From: Promethearchaeia archaeon
GTDB lineage: Archaea > Asgardarchaeota > Lokiarchaeia > Sigyniarchaeales > SOKP01
DNA length: 64,000 nt
Reading direction: 5' to 3'
NCBI GenBank assembly: GCA_029856145.1
Contig: JAHQWK010000008.1
Span: 1 to 64,000 of the forward strand
Below are positions 1 through 8,370 of this stretch, piece after piece. The notes under the pieces are model-generated. The model was not told where the DNA came from, did no database searches, and saw only the letters and a list, made by a program, of their open reading frames with translations. The translations under genes were made by a program, and so were the position numbers. Each line of letters opens with the position of its first letter. Position 1 is the stretch's first letter.

Positions 1-64
1 GTACTTTTTCACAATCAAATTTACTTTCTTTTGATATCAAAAATAAGCTAAAAAAAATTAAATT

Positions 65-738
65 TTATTTTTTATATGTATTATATAATAATCTATCTAA
101 TTCCACGCCTTCTAAATCCAAGGGCTTACAAATGATTTCCAGTATATCTTTTTCTATTTCTGGATATAATTTTTTATCATTATAATTATCTGGAATATTA
201 ATTCCTACATCACGTAGACTCTTAACAACTCGAACATCCAAAGCGATACTATTACGAATTAAACCTAATTCCATCAGTAAATCTCTGGCACTTTTATTTC
301 CTATATATTCCAATTCTTTGGCAACATATCTAATGCGATCTTTTTCATTTAATCCTTCCACATAAGTAAAAAATCCCTTTACCTCGTTAGGATAATGTTT
401 AAAATAGTTTAAATTCTTGGTGAGACATTTTGCTTTCTTATCTTCATAAATATCATCGCCAACCCACATTGTACCTATTGCTCGTAATACTTTATGAATG
501 ATTTCACGTGCATTATTCTCATTCTTTAATTTTCCATACGCTATTGTTTGTTCATATTTATCTATTTTACCCGAAGCCACTGGTCTTGAATTTCCCACGA
601 CCACAACTTGCTTAAAAACATCAAGCCAAAGATCATCATTGGATTTATTTTTCCAATTATTTTCCGTAGGTATTCCTATATTAGGAAGATACTTATCACG
701 AATTATTTTTAGCTGTTCAATAGATTTTTGAGTTATGT
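65..738 (-). CDS. Putative HhH-GPD-type DNA glycosylase-like protein (8-oxoG glycosylase-like); the ORF extends upstream of the listed GTG at 604 with no ATG/GTG/TTG in the extension
   Basis: Translation has YIGNKSARDLLMELGLIRNSIALDVRVVKSL, resembling the helix-hairpin-helix/Asp region of archaeal OGG-type glycosylases. The reading frame stays open upstream of 604 (..ITQKSIEQLKIIRDKYLPNIGIPTENNWKNKSNDDLWLDVFKQVVVVGN..) to a Shine-Dalgarno-like aaggaggtga near 745-755. Confidence 0.4.
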
Positions 739-1136
739 TTAAAATTTACTTCACCTCCTTATTCTAAATTAAGAAAATAAATAAATAATAACAAAAAAAT
801 AATAAATCGATTGATATTAAAATTTTTCCGATTGTATTTACAAGTCTTTGTCCCATTATTCGATTACCTCGTATTTATCCTGACCTTCAATTAACATTAA
901 CGTACTTAAATGTTTGTAAAAAAAAGTTGTATACAATAACAATTATATAAAAATTTGTTAATTAGGATTTAACTTCTTTAGGGTATGTCCAATAGATAGA
1001 AAGTGAAATCATATATAATTAGGATATATCACAAATTTTCGAGTCTCAAAGTAATTCACTTATTTAAATCTTTACAAATTGGAAATCCGGTAATCTCACA
1101 CTCTTTAATTTGTCAAATTTTTTGTAATATACATAG

Positions 1137-1266
1137 GTACAACCGCATAGCAGTTAGGGGTTTATAAGTTGAGTGAGAGATCTAATATATTGTTAACTTC
1201 TATTCATAGCTCGACTTCTATTTCTTGCTCATATTTCAATGCGTTATGACTTGCTATGCGTTGTAC
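1137..1266. repeat. Imperfect inverted repeat: GTACAACCGCATAGCA (1137-1152) and TGCTATGCGTTGTAC (1252-1266), about 99 nt apart
   Basis: The right arm reverse-complements to GTACAACGCATAGCA, which matches the left arm apart from one extra C. Inner segments (aagttgag / ctcgactt) also pair partly. Confidence 0.6.
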
Positions 1267-1652
1267 TTTTTTTCTATTTACTGCTAGTAAAATATTAAAA
1301 TATTATTTTAATATTTCAATACACCTGATACAGCTATCCCTAAGAACCCTACAATCGAAAGTACAAATCCCACCAGAACCAAATTGCTTGGATTATTTAT
1401 ACTGCCAATTATCATTGCAAGTCCTACAACGACAAGTATCAGTGAGAAAATAAATAATAACCTATGGATCTCCATTTTAACACCTTTTTTCGGTATATGG
1501 ATTATTTTATATTTCTTTTTCCTTACTATATAAAGTTTATCTGTAATTTTCTACTCATACAGAAATTGGATGGAAAGGTAAAGATATACCAAAATGTAAG
1601 AAAAGAAAGCTCGTTCTTTAAAAGAGTATTTTTTTATACTTTCTTAATGGTT

Positions 1653-1862
1653 ATGGCAGAAGAAATACAATTACTGGTGTACCCGACAAATAAGAAGGAC
1701 TTCCCAGAATTGTCCAATCTTATCAAAAAATTTCTACTCTCTATTCATATTAAAGGAATTTCTTCTGATCACGACTATAGTAAAAACCCTAATAACGCCA
1801 TTGGAGTATACCCTAAATTTACCCCAGATATACGGCTATTCATCGGAGGTTTGATTGTATAG
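1653..1862 (+). CDS. Small conserved-looking protein (69 aa) immediately upstream of the NYN gene
   Basis: In-frame ATG at 1653 within the listed ORF 1464..1862; MAEEIQLLVYPTNKKDFPELSNLIKKFLLSIHIKGISSDHDYSKNPNNAIGVYPKFTPDIRLFIGGLIV; its stop abuts the next ORF. Confidence 0.45.
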   Translation: MAEEIQLLVYPTNKKDFPELSNLIKKFLLSIHIKGISSDHDYSKNPNNAIGVYPKFTPDIRLFIGGLIV

Positions 1863-2384
1863 TTGGGAAAAGAGCGAGCGATGATATTTGTAGACGAGGC
1901 CAATGTCTATTATAGCCTAATGGAAAAGGATCCTAAGAAGCGTATTGATTATATGAAATTTAAAGATATTTTAGCAAAAGAATGTCATTTAGTTGGACCG
2001 TTTATATTTATGGGAAAACCACGAAATGTAACAGATGAGCAGCAGAAATTTTATGATTATTTAAGGAGTGCGGGGTATGTAATTCTATTTGGAAGAGTTC
2101 AAAGATCCAAAAATGGAAAAAGAAGACAAAAAGGCATTGATATTTTAATTTACCAACAGATTGTAGAGTTAGCAGAGCAAGATTCGTATGATAAATGTAT
2201 TCTCGTAAGTGGTGACGGTGATTTTGCCTTGGTTGTAGAAAAATTAAAGGAATTAGGTAAAAAAGTCGAAATATGGAGTTTTATGAACTCTCTCTCGAAG
2301 AAATTAATTGAGAAAGCAGGACACAAAAATATTTTCTTTATTGACCCTATCTTAGATGATATAGAATACGTACCTGACAATTAG
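1863..2384 (+). CDS. NYN domain (LabA/PIN-like) putative ribonuclease
   Basis: AMIFVDEANVYYSL, KGIDILIYQQIVELA and CILVSGDGDFALVVEKLKELGKKVEIWSF match the NYN/LabA acidic motif pattern. TTG start at 1863 or ATG at 1881. Confidence 0.88.
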   Translation: MGKERAMIFVDEANVYYSLMEKDPKKRIDYMKFKDILAKECHLVGPFIFMGKPRNVTDEQQKFYDYLRSAGYVILFGRVQRSKNGKRRQKGIDILIYQQIVELAEQDSYDKCILVSGDGDFALVVEKLKELGKKVEIWSFMNSLSKKLIEKAGHKNIFFIDPILDDIEYVPDN

Positions 2385-2404
2385 GGATTTTCACTACCAA
2401 AAGA
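2379..2404. repeat. Direct repeat A, copy 1: AATTAGGGATTTTCACTACCAAAAGA
   Basis: Identical 26 bp at 4139-4164, same orientation; the copies bracket the ORF 2464..4053. Confidence 0.85.
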
Positions 2405-2463
2405 TAAAAATTCAAATATCCCTCTTATTCTAAATATTTATCTAGAAAAAATGTCGAAATATC

Positions 2464-4053
2464 TTATTTTTTTCTAGCATTCCTATTTTTGTTGAGTTCT
2501 AATACATGATTTAAAAGATTCCTAAAGGATTCTACATCTTCTACTAAATCTAATTGAGCTCGTATCTGGCTATAAACTTTTGGTTTAAATGTTCTCGAAT
2601 ATAATTTAATTCTTTCTTTAATTATATCTTTCCCATTGTTTTCAATAATTCTTTCTAACAGCCATTTTATGGATACTATACATGATTCATAATCATCTGA
2701 TTTTATCAGCTGATGGCTCCTTTTTTCCTGAATAGTTCCTGAATAGTCCTGAATAGACTCTTTAGTGGAAAAGATAAAACCAAAAATTCTTTCAATAAAA
2801 TGCTTAGTTGCCTTAAAGAATAAAGAATCTTTACTCTTTAACCCCTCAAATAATCTCTCTGCCAAATCTTCAAAATAAACTTCTTTATTTTTAAGGTTAG
2901 GACTCATAAAAAAGTCTAAGTAGGTGAAATCAAGACTTGCTAATCCTAAGACAAAATCTTTAGGTTCCATCTGATTAACTATATGAGGTACGTATAATAT
3001 TTCTTTTAGCTTTCTAAATTTTATATATTGACTTAACGGCTTCTGCTGTTTTCTCTCCCCTGCAAAAGATTCTCTTTTTAATAAATTAAATATCTGTGGG
3101 GTAATTTTTCCTGTAAACCTTTTTCTTAAATCGAGTAAATAATCTGGAGATAGATAACGTATATAATTTTCTTTAATTAAGTAAAGGATAACTGGGAAAT
3201 AACCTGCTTCTAGTCTATTTACAATCTCTTCTTTAAATCTTATCAATGCAAATTGATCTCCTGCATCTGATAGTTCTTTTAGTAGAGGGAATGAAAGATT
3301 TGAATGAAGTAATCGAGTGTCATAGTTATGTTCCACCCATGCTTGGAGGTTTGAACAATGTCCCCAAAATTCTTCTTCAGGACTAATGATATAAGAATGA
3401 TTTTCTATAGGTCTTAGAAACTCACCTTTAATTATCGTATTCTCAAATAAGAATTCATCAAAAATCTCTGTGGCTTCGTCAATAGATTCAATTTTTTCAT
3501 ACAAATTTGTTTTGTCCTGTGGGATATGCAAAAAAAGACGCATACACTGAATAAACCTCTTACTTTTTATGTATATAAATGTTTTATCATCGATCAACCT
3601 TAATGTGATTAACTCATTAACTTTAAATTCTGGATAATCAATTTCTTCTGCTAAACCAACGAAGATTTTGAATTGTGTAGGCTCGATTCCCTCCTCGATA
3701 TGACGAGTTATTGTATGCGTAAGTATAAACTTCATTCTTGGTTTCATAAAAATAAAATTTGGAAATTTCTTCAAAAGTAAATTTTTTACAATACAAGCGC
3801 CTACTGAGGATTTCGCATTTGATTGCATTTGGGTGGTAGTGTTACTTCCATACCAAAGCCATGCTCTACCCAGGGTGAAATCTATGAAAAGAACTAATTT
3901 ATCGGAGTCTAAATTTTTATAAAGAGGGAATTTCCTCTCTATATCTATAAAGGTTCCCGTATTATCATTATACTCAAATACCAGTACGGGCTTTAACTCT
4001 TGCTCATTCACTGTCTCTAACTTCTTGTAAATTGATCCCAATATAAACAACAC
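2464..4053 (-). CDS. Uncharacterised 529 aa protein, N-terminal part weakly gelsolin-like
   Basis: Long ORF. N-terminal segment KLVLFIDFTLGRAWLWYGSNTTTQMQSNAKSSVGACIVKNLL resembles the D.....vWlW.G......k..A pattern of gelsolin-type repeats. GTG start at 4053, with ATTTAAAT (TATA-like) just upstream. Confidence 0.6.
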   Translation of the reverse strand: MLFILGSIYKKLETVNEQELKPVLVFEYNDNTGTFIDIERKFPLYKNLDSDKLVLFIDFTLGRAWLWYGSNTTTQMQSNAKSSVGACIVKNLLLKKFPNFIFMKPRMKFILTHTITRHIEEGIEPTQFKIFVGLAEEIDYPEFKVNELITLRLIDDKTFIYIKSKRFIQCMRLFLHIPQDKTNLYEKIESIDEATEIFDEFLFENTIIKGEFLRPIENHSYIISPEEEFWGHCSNLQAWVEHNYDTRLLHSNLSFPLLKELSDAGDQFALIRFKEEIVNRLEAGYFPVILYLIKENYIRYLSPDYLLDLRKRFTGKITPQIFNLLKRESFAGERKQQKPLSQYIKFRKLKEILYVPHIVNQMEPKDFVLGLASLDFTYLDFFMSPNLKNKEVYFEDLAERLFEGLKSKDSLFFKATKHFIERIFGFIFSTKESIQDYSGTIQEKRSHQLIKSDDYESCIVSIKWLLERIIENNGKDIIKERIKLYSRTFKPKVYSQIRAQLDLVEDVESFRNLLNHVLELNKNRNARKK

Positions 4054-4138
4054 AAGTAAGACATTTAAATCTCATAGTTCAAAACTTTAAGGATTTATAA
4101 AAATACGCAGTTGAAAGCTCAATTAAAGAATTTTTCAT

Positions 4139-4164
4139 AATTAGGGATTTTCACTACCAAAAGA
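4139..4164. repeat. Direct repeat A, copy 2
   Basis: See 2379..2404. Confidence 0.85.
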
Positions 4165-4244
4165 CAAAAATCAACGATCTATCAATTTTTTTGTTTAAAT
4201 AATTAGGATTCAAAGATAATATAAGACGATCAAGAGATATTAAA

Positions 4245-4445
4245 ATGAAAATTATTAATGAAAAAACTTTTTGGGGAGAAGATATTAACACTCCAGAGGG
4301 ATTTATCGAGGATTTATGTAATAGATTGAATACTGTATATACTACTGCAATGGAAGAGGAAGATAAAATGAGACAGTTAGCATATTTAATTGGAGCGATT
4401 ACAGGAATTACAGGAAGACTAAATAGGGTATGTGAGAAGGGATAG
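4245..4445 (+). CDS. Small hypothetical protein (66 aa)
   Basis: ATG start; stop lies 2 nt before the next ORF, consistent with an operon. Confidence 0.55.
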   Translation: MKIINEKTFWGEDINTPEGFIEDLCNRLNTVYTTAMEEEDKMRQLAYLIGAITGITGRLNRVCEKG

Positions 4446-4447
4446 AC

Positions 4448-4768
4448 TTGGCAAAAGATAAATCTTGGGTAGTTAAATGGGAGTTTTTAATAACCCGACT
4501 TAAAGAACTTATCGCCCAAAAAGGTCAGGAAATAATAGTGGTTAATATCGATGCCATGATGGACGCTGAAGAACAGTATAAAAAGTATATGAAAATGGTG
4601 GAGATGATGAAAACTCAGTTCAATGCGGTGGTTACAACTGGCTTACCAGGAGAAGAGCGGATTTTTTGGCCTTATCACGATGTACAGTTTTATATTAGAG
4701 AGGACGAGGAGAAAATACAATCAACAGGAAACTATGAGGTTATTCAAAAAGTAATCAATACCAAATAA
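4448..4768 (+). CDS. Hypothetical protein (106 aa)
   Basis: TTG start directly after 4245..4445; compositionally normal soluble protein. Confidence 0.6.
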   Translation: MAKDKSWVVKWEFLITRLKELIAQKGQEIIVVNIDAMMDAEEQYKKYMKMVEMMKTQFNAVVTTGLPGEERIFWPYHDVQFYIREDEEKIQSTGNYEVIQKVINTK

Positions 4769-4772
4769 ATTA

Positions 4773-4798
4773 TTTTTTTATCTAATTTTTTTATCTAA
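4773..4798 (+). terminator. Poly-T termination-like tract formed by a 13-nt tandem repeat (TTTTTTTATCTAA x2)
   Basis: Two T7 runs directly downstream of the stop at 4768; archaeal intrinsic termination uses oligo-T tracts. Confidence 0.4.
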
Positions 4799-5061
4799 TT
4801 TTCAATTTTAAAAAAAAAAAAGTAAGAGATAAATAACTACAATCTTTCTTAGAAACGTAGAGATTAATGTATCTTTGGATAGAGTAAATATATAAAGATT
4901 AAATTTAGGCATAAAGATTAGGATTATCACAGAAATGAATATGATATTTTTTATTACACTATGAGGTCCTTCATACATGAATAGTAAATATGCTAGGTAT
5001 ATATAAAAGAAAATTTTGATATTAATTATTTAGAAAAAATTGTAGTCAAAGTGAATTCCAA

Positions 5062-5418
5062 GTGATCGTCTCGAAAACTGATAATATTCCCAACCAAAAG
5101 ATTATAAAAGTTTTAGGAAAGGTCAAGACAAGACTTTTTGCAGAGCCTTGTGAAAGCACCGAGATCGCCGCTAAAGAGAAGTTGAAGAGAAAAGCTAAAG
5201 CTTTGGGAGCGGATGCAATAATAAATTTTGATTACAAATGTTGGGGGTTTCCTGAGACTCTTGTAACAGTATATAGGGGACTCGCGGTTAAGACAGATTT
5301 CACTTTTCCAATCCAGCAGGCACTAAATACAGACGTATGCTGGAATTGTGGTACTAAGATAAATAAAGATCAACTCTACTGTAGAGTTTGTTTTGCTAAA
5401 AACAGAGAGATCGTATAA
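5062..5418 (+). CDS. YbjQ/UPF0145-like heavy-metal-binding-type domain with C-terminal zinc ribbon
   Basis: AAKEKLKRKAKALGADAIINFDYKCW matches the YbjQ family core; C-terminal CWNCGTKINKDQLYCRVC is a CxxC-x10-CxxC zinc ribbon. Confidence 0.7.
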   Translation: MIVSKTDNIPNQKIIKVLGKVKTRLFAEPCESTEIAAKEKLKRKAKALGADAIINFDYKCWGFPETLVTVYRGLAVKTDFTFPIQQALNTDVCWNCGTKINKDQLYCRVCFAKNREIV

Positions 5419-5648
5419 GATTTATTTTTAAGTAATTAACCAATAATTAGACACTTTTGTATTTAAACTTAGGAGATAAAAATCTTCTGCTTTATCTTTA
5501 TTATTCTCCATGATTTTCACATGTGCATAGGAATTATGTCATTTATAATGTATACTCTTTCTAATTTAAGAATTTCTAATCTATCAAATTTTTCTTTAAA
5601 TAATCTTGGTTTAATATTCATATAAACATCGTAAAAAGAGTAAAAATT

Positions 5649-5852
5649 ATGAAAAAAGAGATATATGAGAAAATAAAAAAGGACCTCCCAGAGCAGTTAA
5701 TCAAGGATATTGAAAAGTATGGATTAGAAAACTTTGAGTTTGAAATTTTGGACACTGCATCAAACCAAGAAGAGCTGGATAGAAAACAGAAAGAATATAT
5801 CAAAAAATATAATTCACTTGAACCAAACGGATATAATTTACATGATGATTAA
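5649..5852 (+). CDS. 67 aa protein resembling the region downstream of the GIY-YIG catalytic domain; no GIY-YIG motif present
   Basis: YGLENFEFEILDTASNQEELDRKQKEYIKKYNSLEPNGYNL resembles the NFeFeile..s.eeL...E..yI.kynsl.pnGYNl region of phage-type GIY-YIG endonucleases. Confidence 0.6.
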   Translation: MKKEIYEKIKKDLPEQLIKDIEKYGLENFEFEILDTASNQEELDRKQKEYIKKYNSLEPNGYNLHDD

Positions 5853-5998
5853 AAATCCTGTTCTTTTCTAAACTGAGCAGAGTGCTAGATCTCTATCAAA
5901 AAATATAATTCACTTGAACCAAACGGATATAATTTACATGATGATTAAAAATCCTGTTCTTTTCTAAACTGAGCAGAGTGCTAGATCTCTATCAAAAA
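5798..5998. repeat. Tandem duplication, period 96 bp, about 2.1 copies, covering the 3' end of ORF 5649..5852 and its downstream sequence
   Basis: TATCAAAAAATATAATTCACTTGAACC...CTAGATCTC is exactly repeated at 5798-5893 and 5894-5989, then starts again at 5990 for about 9 nt. Confidence 0.95.
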
Positions 5999-6041
5999 TT
6001 TCAAATTGTTTTCACCAAGAAGTTATATGAGAATTCAATTA

Positions 6042-6079
6042 TAAAAATTTCTAATCTCTCAAACTTTCGTACTTTAAAT
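6042..6079. repeat. Direct repeat B, copy 1: TAAAAATTTCTAATCTCTCAAACTTTCGTACTTTAAAT (38 bp)
   Basis: Exact copy at 7190-7227; ends in an archaeal TATA-like CTTTAAAT. Confidence 0.9.
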
Positions 6080-6286
6080 TACTGCTTTTATATCAATAAT
6101 TAATTCGTAAGGGAAATATTTTCTTTCTTCTTATAGAAGTTATTCTGCAAATTGTAATATATCTAATTCTTGCGGAATTTCTAGGTAAACAAATTTATCT
6201 TTTCTATTAATGGGTTAGAATGAAAATTTTAAATATTTATTAATTAATTGTTAATTCAATAATTAATTTTTTCTTAAAAGATTAAA

Positions 6287-7120
6287 ATGCCAGATATAAA
6301 ATTTCTTGAAAAACAACCCCTCTATACTAAATTCCCATTTAACGTTCCAGAATTTATTCTACAATTTGATCAAGTAAATATTAACATGTTTTGCAATGTT
6401 TGTGATGGTAATAGGACTTTCAATATGACGAATGAATATGATGATAGTTTTATTCATATACATCCAAAGTTGCTAAGAGAATCTGAGGCTCGTTCTAACA
6501 TGAACAAATATATTACACTGGATTATCTTTGTGCATCCTGCAAAGAATTTATGAGATTTTTTTTTATAAGAGTTGACGAGAATTTTGAATACATTCAAAA
6601 GATTGGTCAATTTCCTCCATTGGATATCTCTATTCCTGAGTATATAAAAAAAGTTATAGGAAAAGAATATGAAGATTATTTTAAAAAAGGAAGAATTTCA
6701 GAGAATTTTGGATTTGGTATTGGAGCACATGCCTATTATAGACGAATTATAGAAGGAATTATCGATGATTTATTAGATAAGATTTCCAATCTACTTCCGG
6801 ATATTGAAAAAGAAAAATATGAGGAAGCCTTAACTAAAGCTAAAAAAACAAAAAATGCAGCTGAAAAAATTGAAATTGTAAAAGATTTGATTCCTCCAAT
6901 ATTGATTCAAGATAGATATAATCCTCTAAGAACTTTACATGAAGCTTTGAGTATAGGAATCCATGTAGAATCAGATGAGATATGTATAGAAAATGCTATT
7001 ATTATTAGGAAAAATTTAGAATTTCTCGTGGAAGCAATATACCGATATGAAGAGAAAAGTAAAGAATATATAAAGGATATGGATAATTTAAAAAAGAAAT
7101 TGGAAAAATATAAATCTTGA
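6287..7120 (+). CDS. Hypothetical protein with zinc-finger-like N-terminus and HEPN/DUF4145-like C-terminal helices
   Basis: CNVC...CASC pair, then GFGIGAHAYYRRIIEGIIDDLLDKI and LHEALSIGIHVESDEICIENAIIIRKNLEFLVEAIY, reminiscent of DUF4145/HEPN-type proteins. Confidence 0.6.
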   Translation: MPDIKFLEKQPLYTKFPFNVPEFILQFDQVNINMFCNVCDGNRTFNMTNEYDDSFIHIHPKLLRESEARSNMNKYITLDYLCASCKEFMRFFFIRVDENFEYIQKIGQFPPLDISIPEYIKKVIGKEYEDYFKKGRISENFGFGIGAHAYYRRIIEGIIDDLLDKISNLLPDIEKEKYEEALTKAKKTKNAAEKIEIVKDLIPPILIQDRYNPLRTLHEALSIGIHVESDEICIENAIIIRKNLEFLVEAIYRYEEKSKEYIKDMDNLKKKLEKYKS

Positions 7121-7189
7121 AGTAGATAAGAGTTATGGATATAACTTCTTTGTAAAATAAAATAATCTCTACCCCGCTCATGCATTTAT

Positions 7190-7227
7190 TAAAAATTTCT
7201 AATCTCTCAAACTTTCGTACTTTAAAT
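7190..7227. repeat. Direct repeat B, copy 2
   Basis: See 6042..6079. Confidence 0.9.
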
Positions 7228-7622
7228 ACTCATAGTGTATACATATAGTATTGAAAGTGGATTTTGAATTCATGAAAGTGGAGCTGATCTTAAAAACCTC
7301 AGAAAAGAGTCAAACTCAATACCGAAATTCTACCCATCCTTTTTACGTAAATAGCAGATTTGCGTAATACTACCTTGGGGGATTAGAAGCTTTTTTTAAA
7401 GACTTCCAGTTGTGCTCGGCAAGCCATCTGTTTTTTCTTAAACAAAAATCCCCCTTCTCTTTTTTTCTCTTGTTTTTTGGTTTTTATAGAAATCGCTTTA
7501 TGACAAGTTCTATTCTTGTTCTATAACAGTTTCTCATTCTTACCAAGAAAATTCTCGCACTTTAAATAATCATGATCGGACTATCCTAATAGTTTTATAA
7601 CTATTGCCGAGTACATTGGAAA

Positions 7623-8369
7623 ATGATTGTAAAAAAGATAATATATTTAGATAGTAATATAAAAGTTTGTTGTGTCAAGACAGAAAAGGCAGAGGTCGAA
7701 AAAATCTCTCCTGAGCTTGTCCAACATGTATTTTTTTGTTATAGTATAGGATTGATAGATAATCCTGCAAGTAGAGTGAAAGAAACAATCAAGATTGAGA
7801 AAAAAGATATTATTTTCGTTAGGAATTATATAGTTATTTCCTTTAATTTTGATGGTCTTCTTAAACCAGAGGAATGTGAGTTCTCCATCCATTCAATAAC
7901 GTTCTTTCTGAGAGATAATCCTCGATTGGAGGTACATATTGGAAAAACGGAAGCGTTTAAACATATCGAATCAGACCCAGTGATTATTGAGAATTTACTC
8001 AAAAGAACTAAAAAACCTTCAGGTTCAAATCACATACCTCACAATAAAAACAAGAATTTACCAAATAAAGTAAACGCTAAATCCGTCTTAAATGAACCAA
8101 AAGTGAATGTTGAAGATATTAAGCATTTCATTGATTCATATGAAAAGTTTAAGACTCAATTTAAAGACTCTGAGATACAAGAGCTTTTGGAAAATAAACC
8201 AAGTACTATGGACTTTAATTTAAAGAGCTTCGGAATTTCACTTCTGTGCAAACTACTTCTACTGATAAAGTCTGTAAATGAGTTAGTGGACAATGATTTC
8301 CAGAAAGATCTCCACCAATTTTTACGAGACCAAATACTCAATAGATTGAAAACCGAGGTGACCGCGTAA
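7623..8369 (+). CDS. Hypothetical protein, first gene of the primase-like operon
   Basis: 248 aa ORF with ATG start; stop is 1 nt before the next start; CTTTAAATA TATA-like box about 50 nt upstream (7565-7573). Confidence 0.65.
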   Translation: MIVKKIIYLDSNIKVCCVKTEKAEVEKISPELVQHVFFCYSIGLIDNPASRVKETIKIEKKDIIFVRNYIVISFNFDGLLKPEECEFSIHSITFFLRDNPRLEVHIGKTEAFKHIESDPVIIENLLKRTKKPSGSNHIPHNKNKNLPNKVNAKSVLNEPKVNVEDIKHFIDSYEKFKTQFKDSEIQELLENKPSTMDFNLKSFGISLLCKLLLLIKSVNELVDNDFQKDLHQFLRDQILNRLKTEVTA

Positions 8370-8370
8370 G

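Noticed and set aside
498-731. Plus-strand ORF 77 aa
   Set aside because: Antisense to the extended glycosylase-like ORF; composition is not protein-like.
1256-1453. Plus-strand ORF 65 aa
   Set aside because: Overlaps the inverted repeat arm; low-complexity, with no start signal or recognisable family.
2150-2380. Minus-strand ORF 76 aa
   Set aside because: Antisense shadow of the NYN gene.
5846-5882. Possible C/D-box sRNA (ATGATGA ... CTGA) within the 96-bp repeat
   Set aside because: Spacing between the C-like and D-like boxes is wrong, there are no clear D'/C' boxes, and ATGATGA overlaps the end of the ORF.
6907-7185. Minus-strand ORF 92 aa
   Set aside because: Mostly antisense to the coding ORF 6287..7120; Phe/Tyr/Ser-rich shadow composition.
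8016-8035. ggttcaaatc, tRNA T-loop-like
   Set aside because: Inside the coding ORF 7623..8369, with no acceptor or anticodon stems around it.
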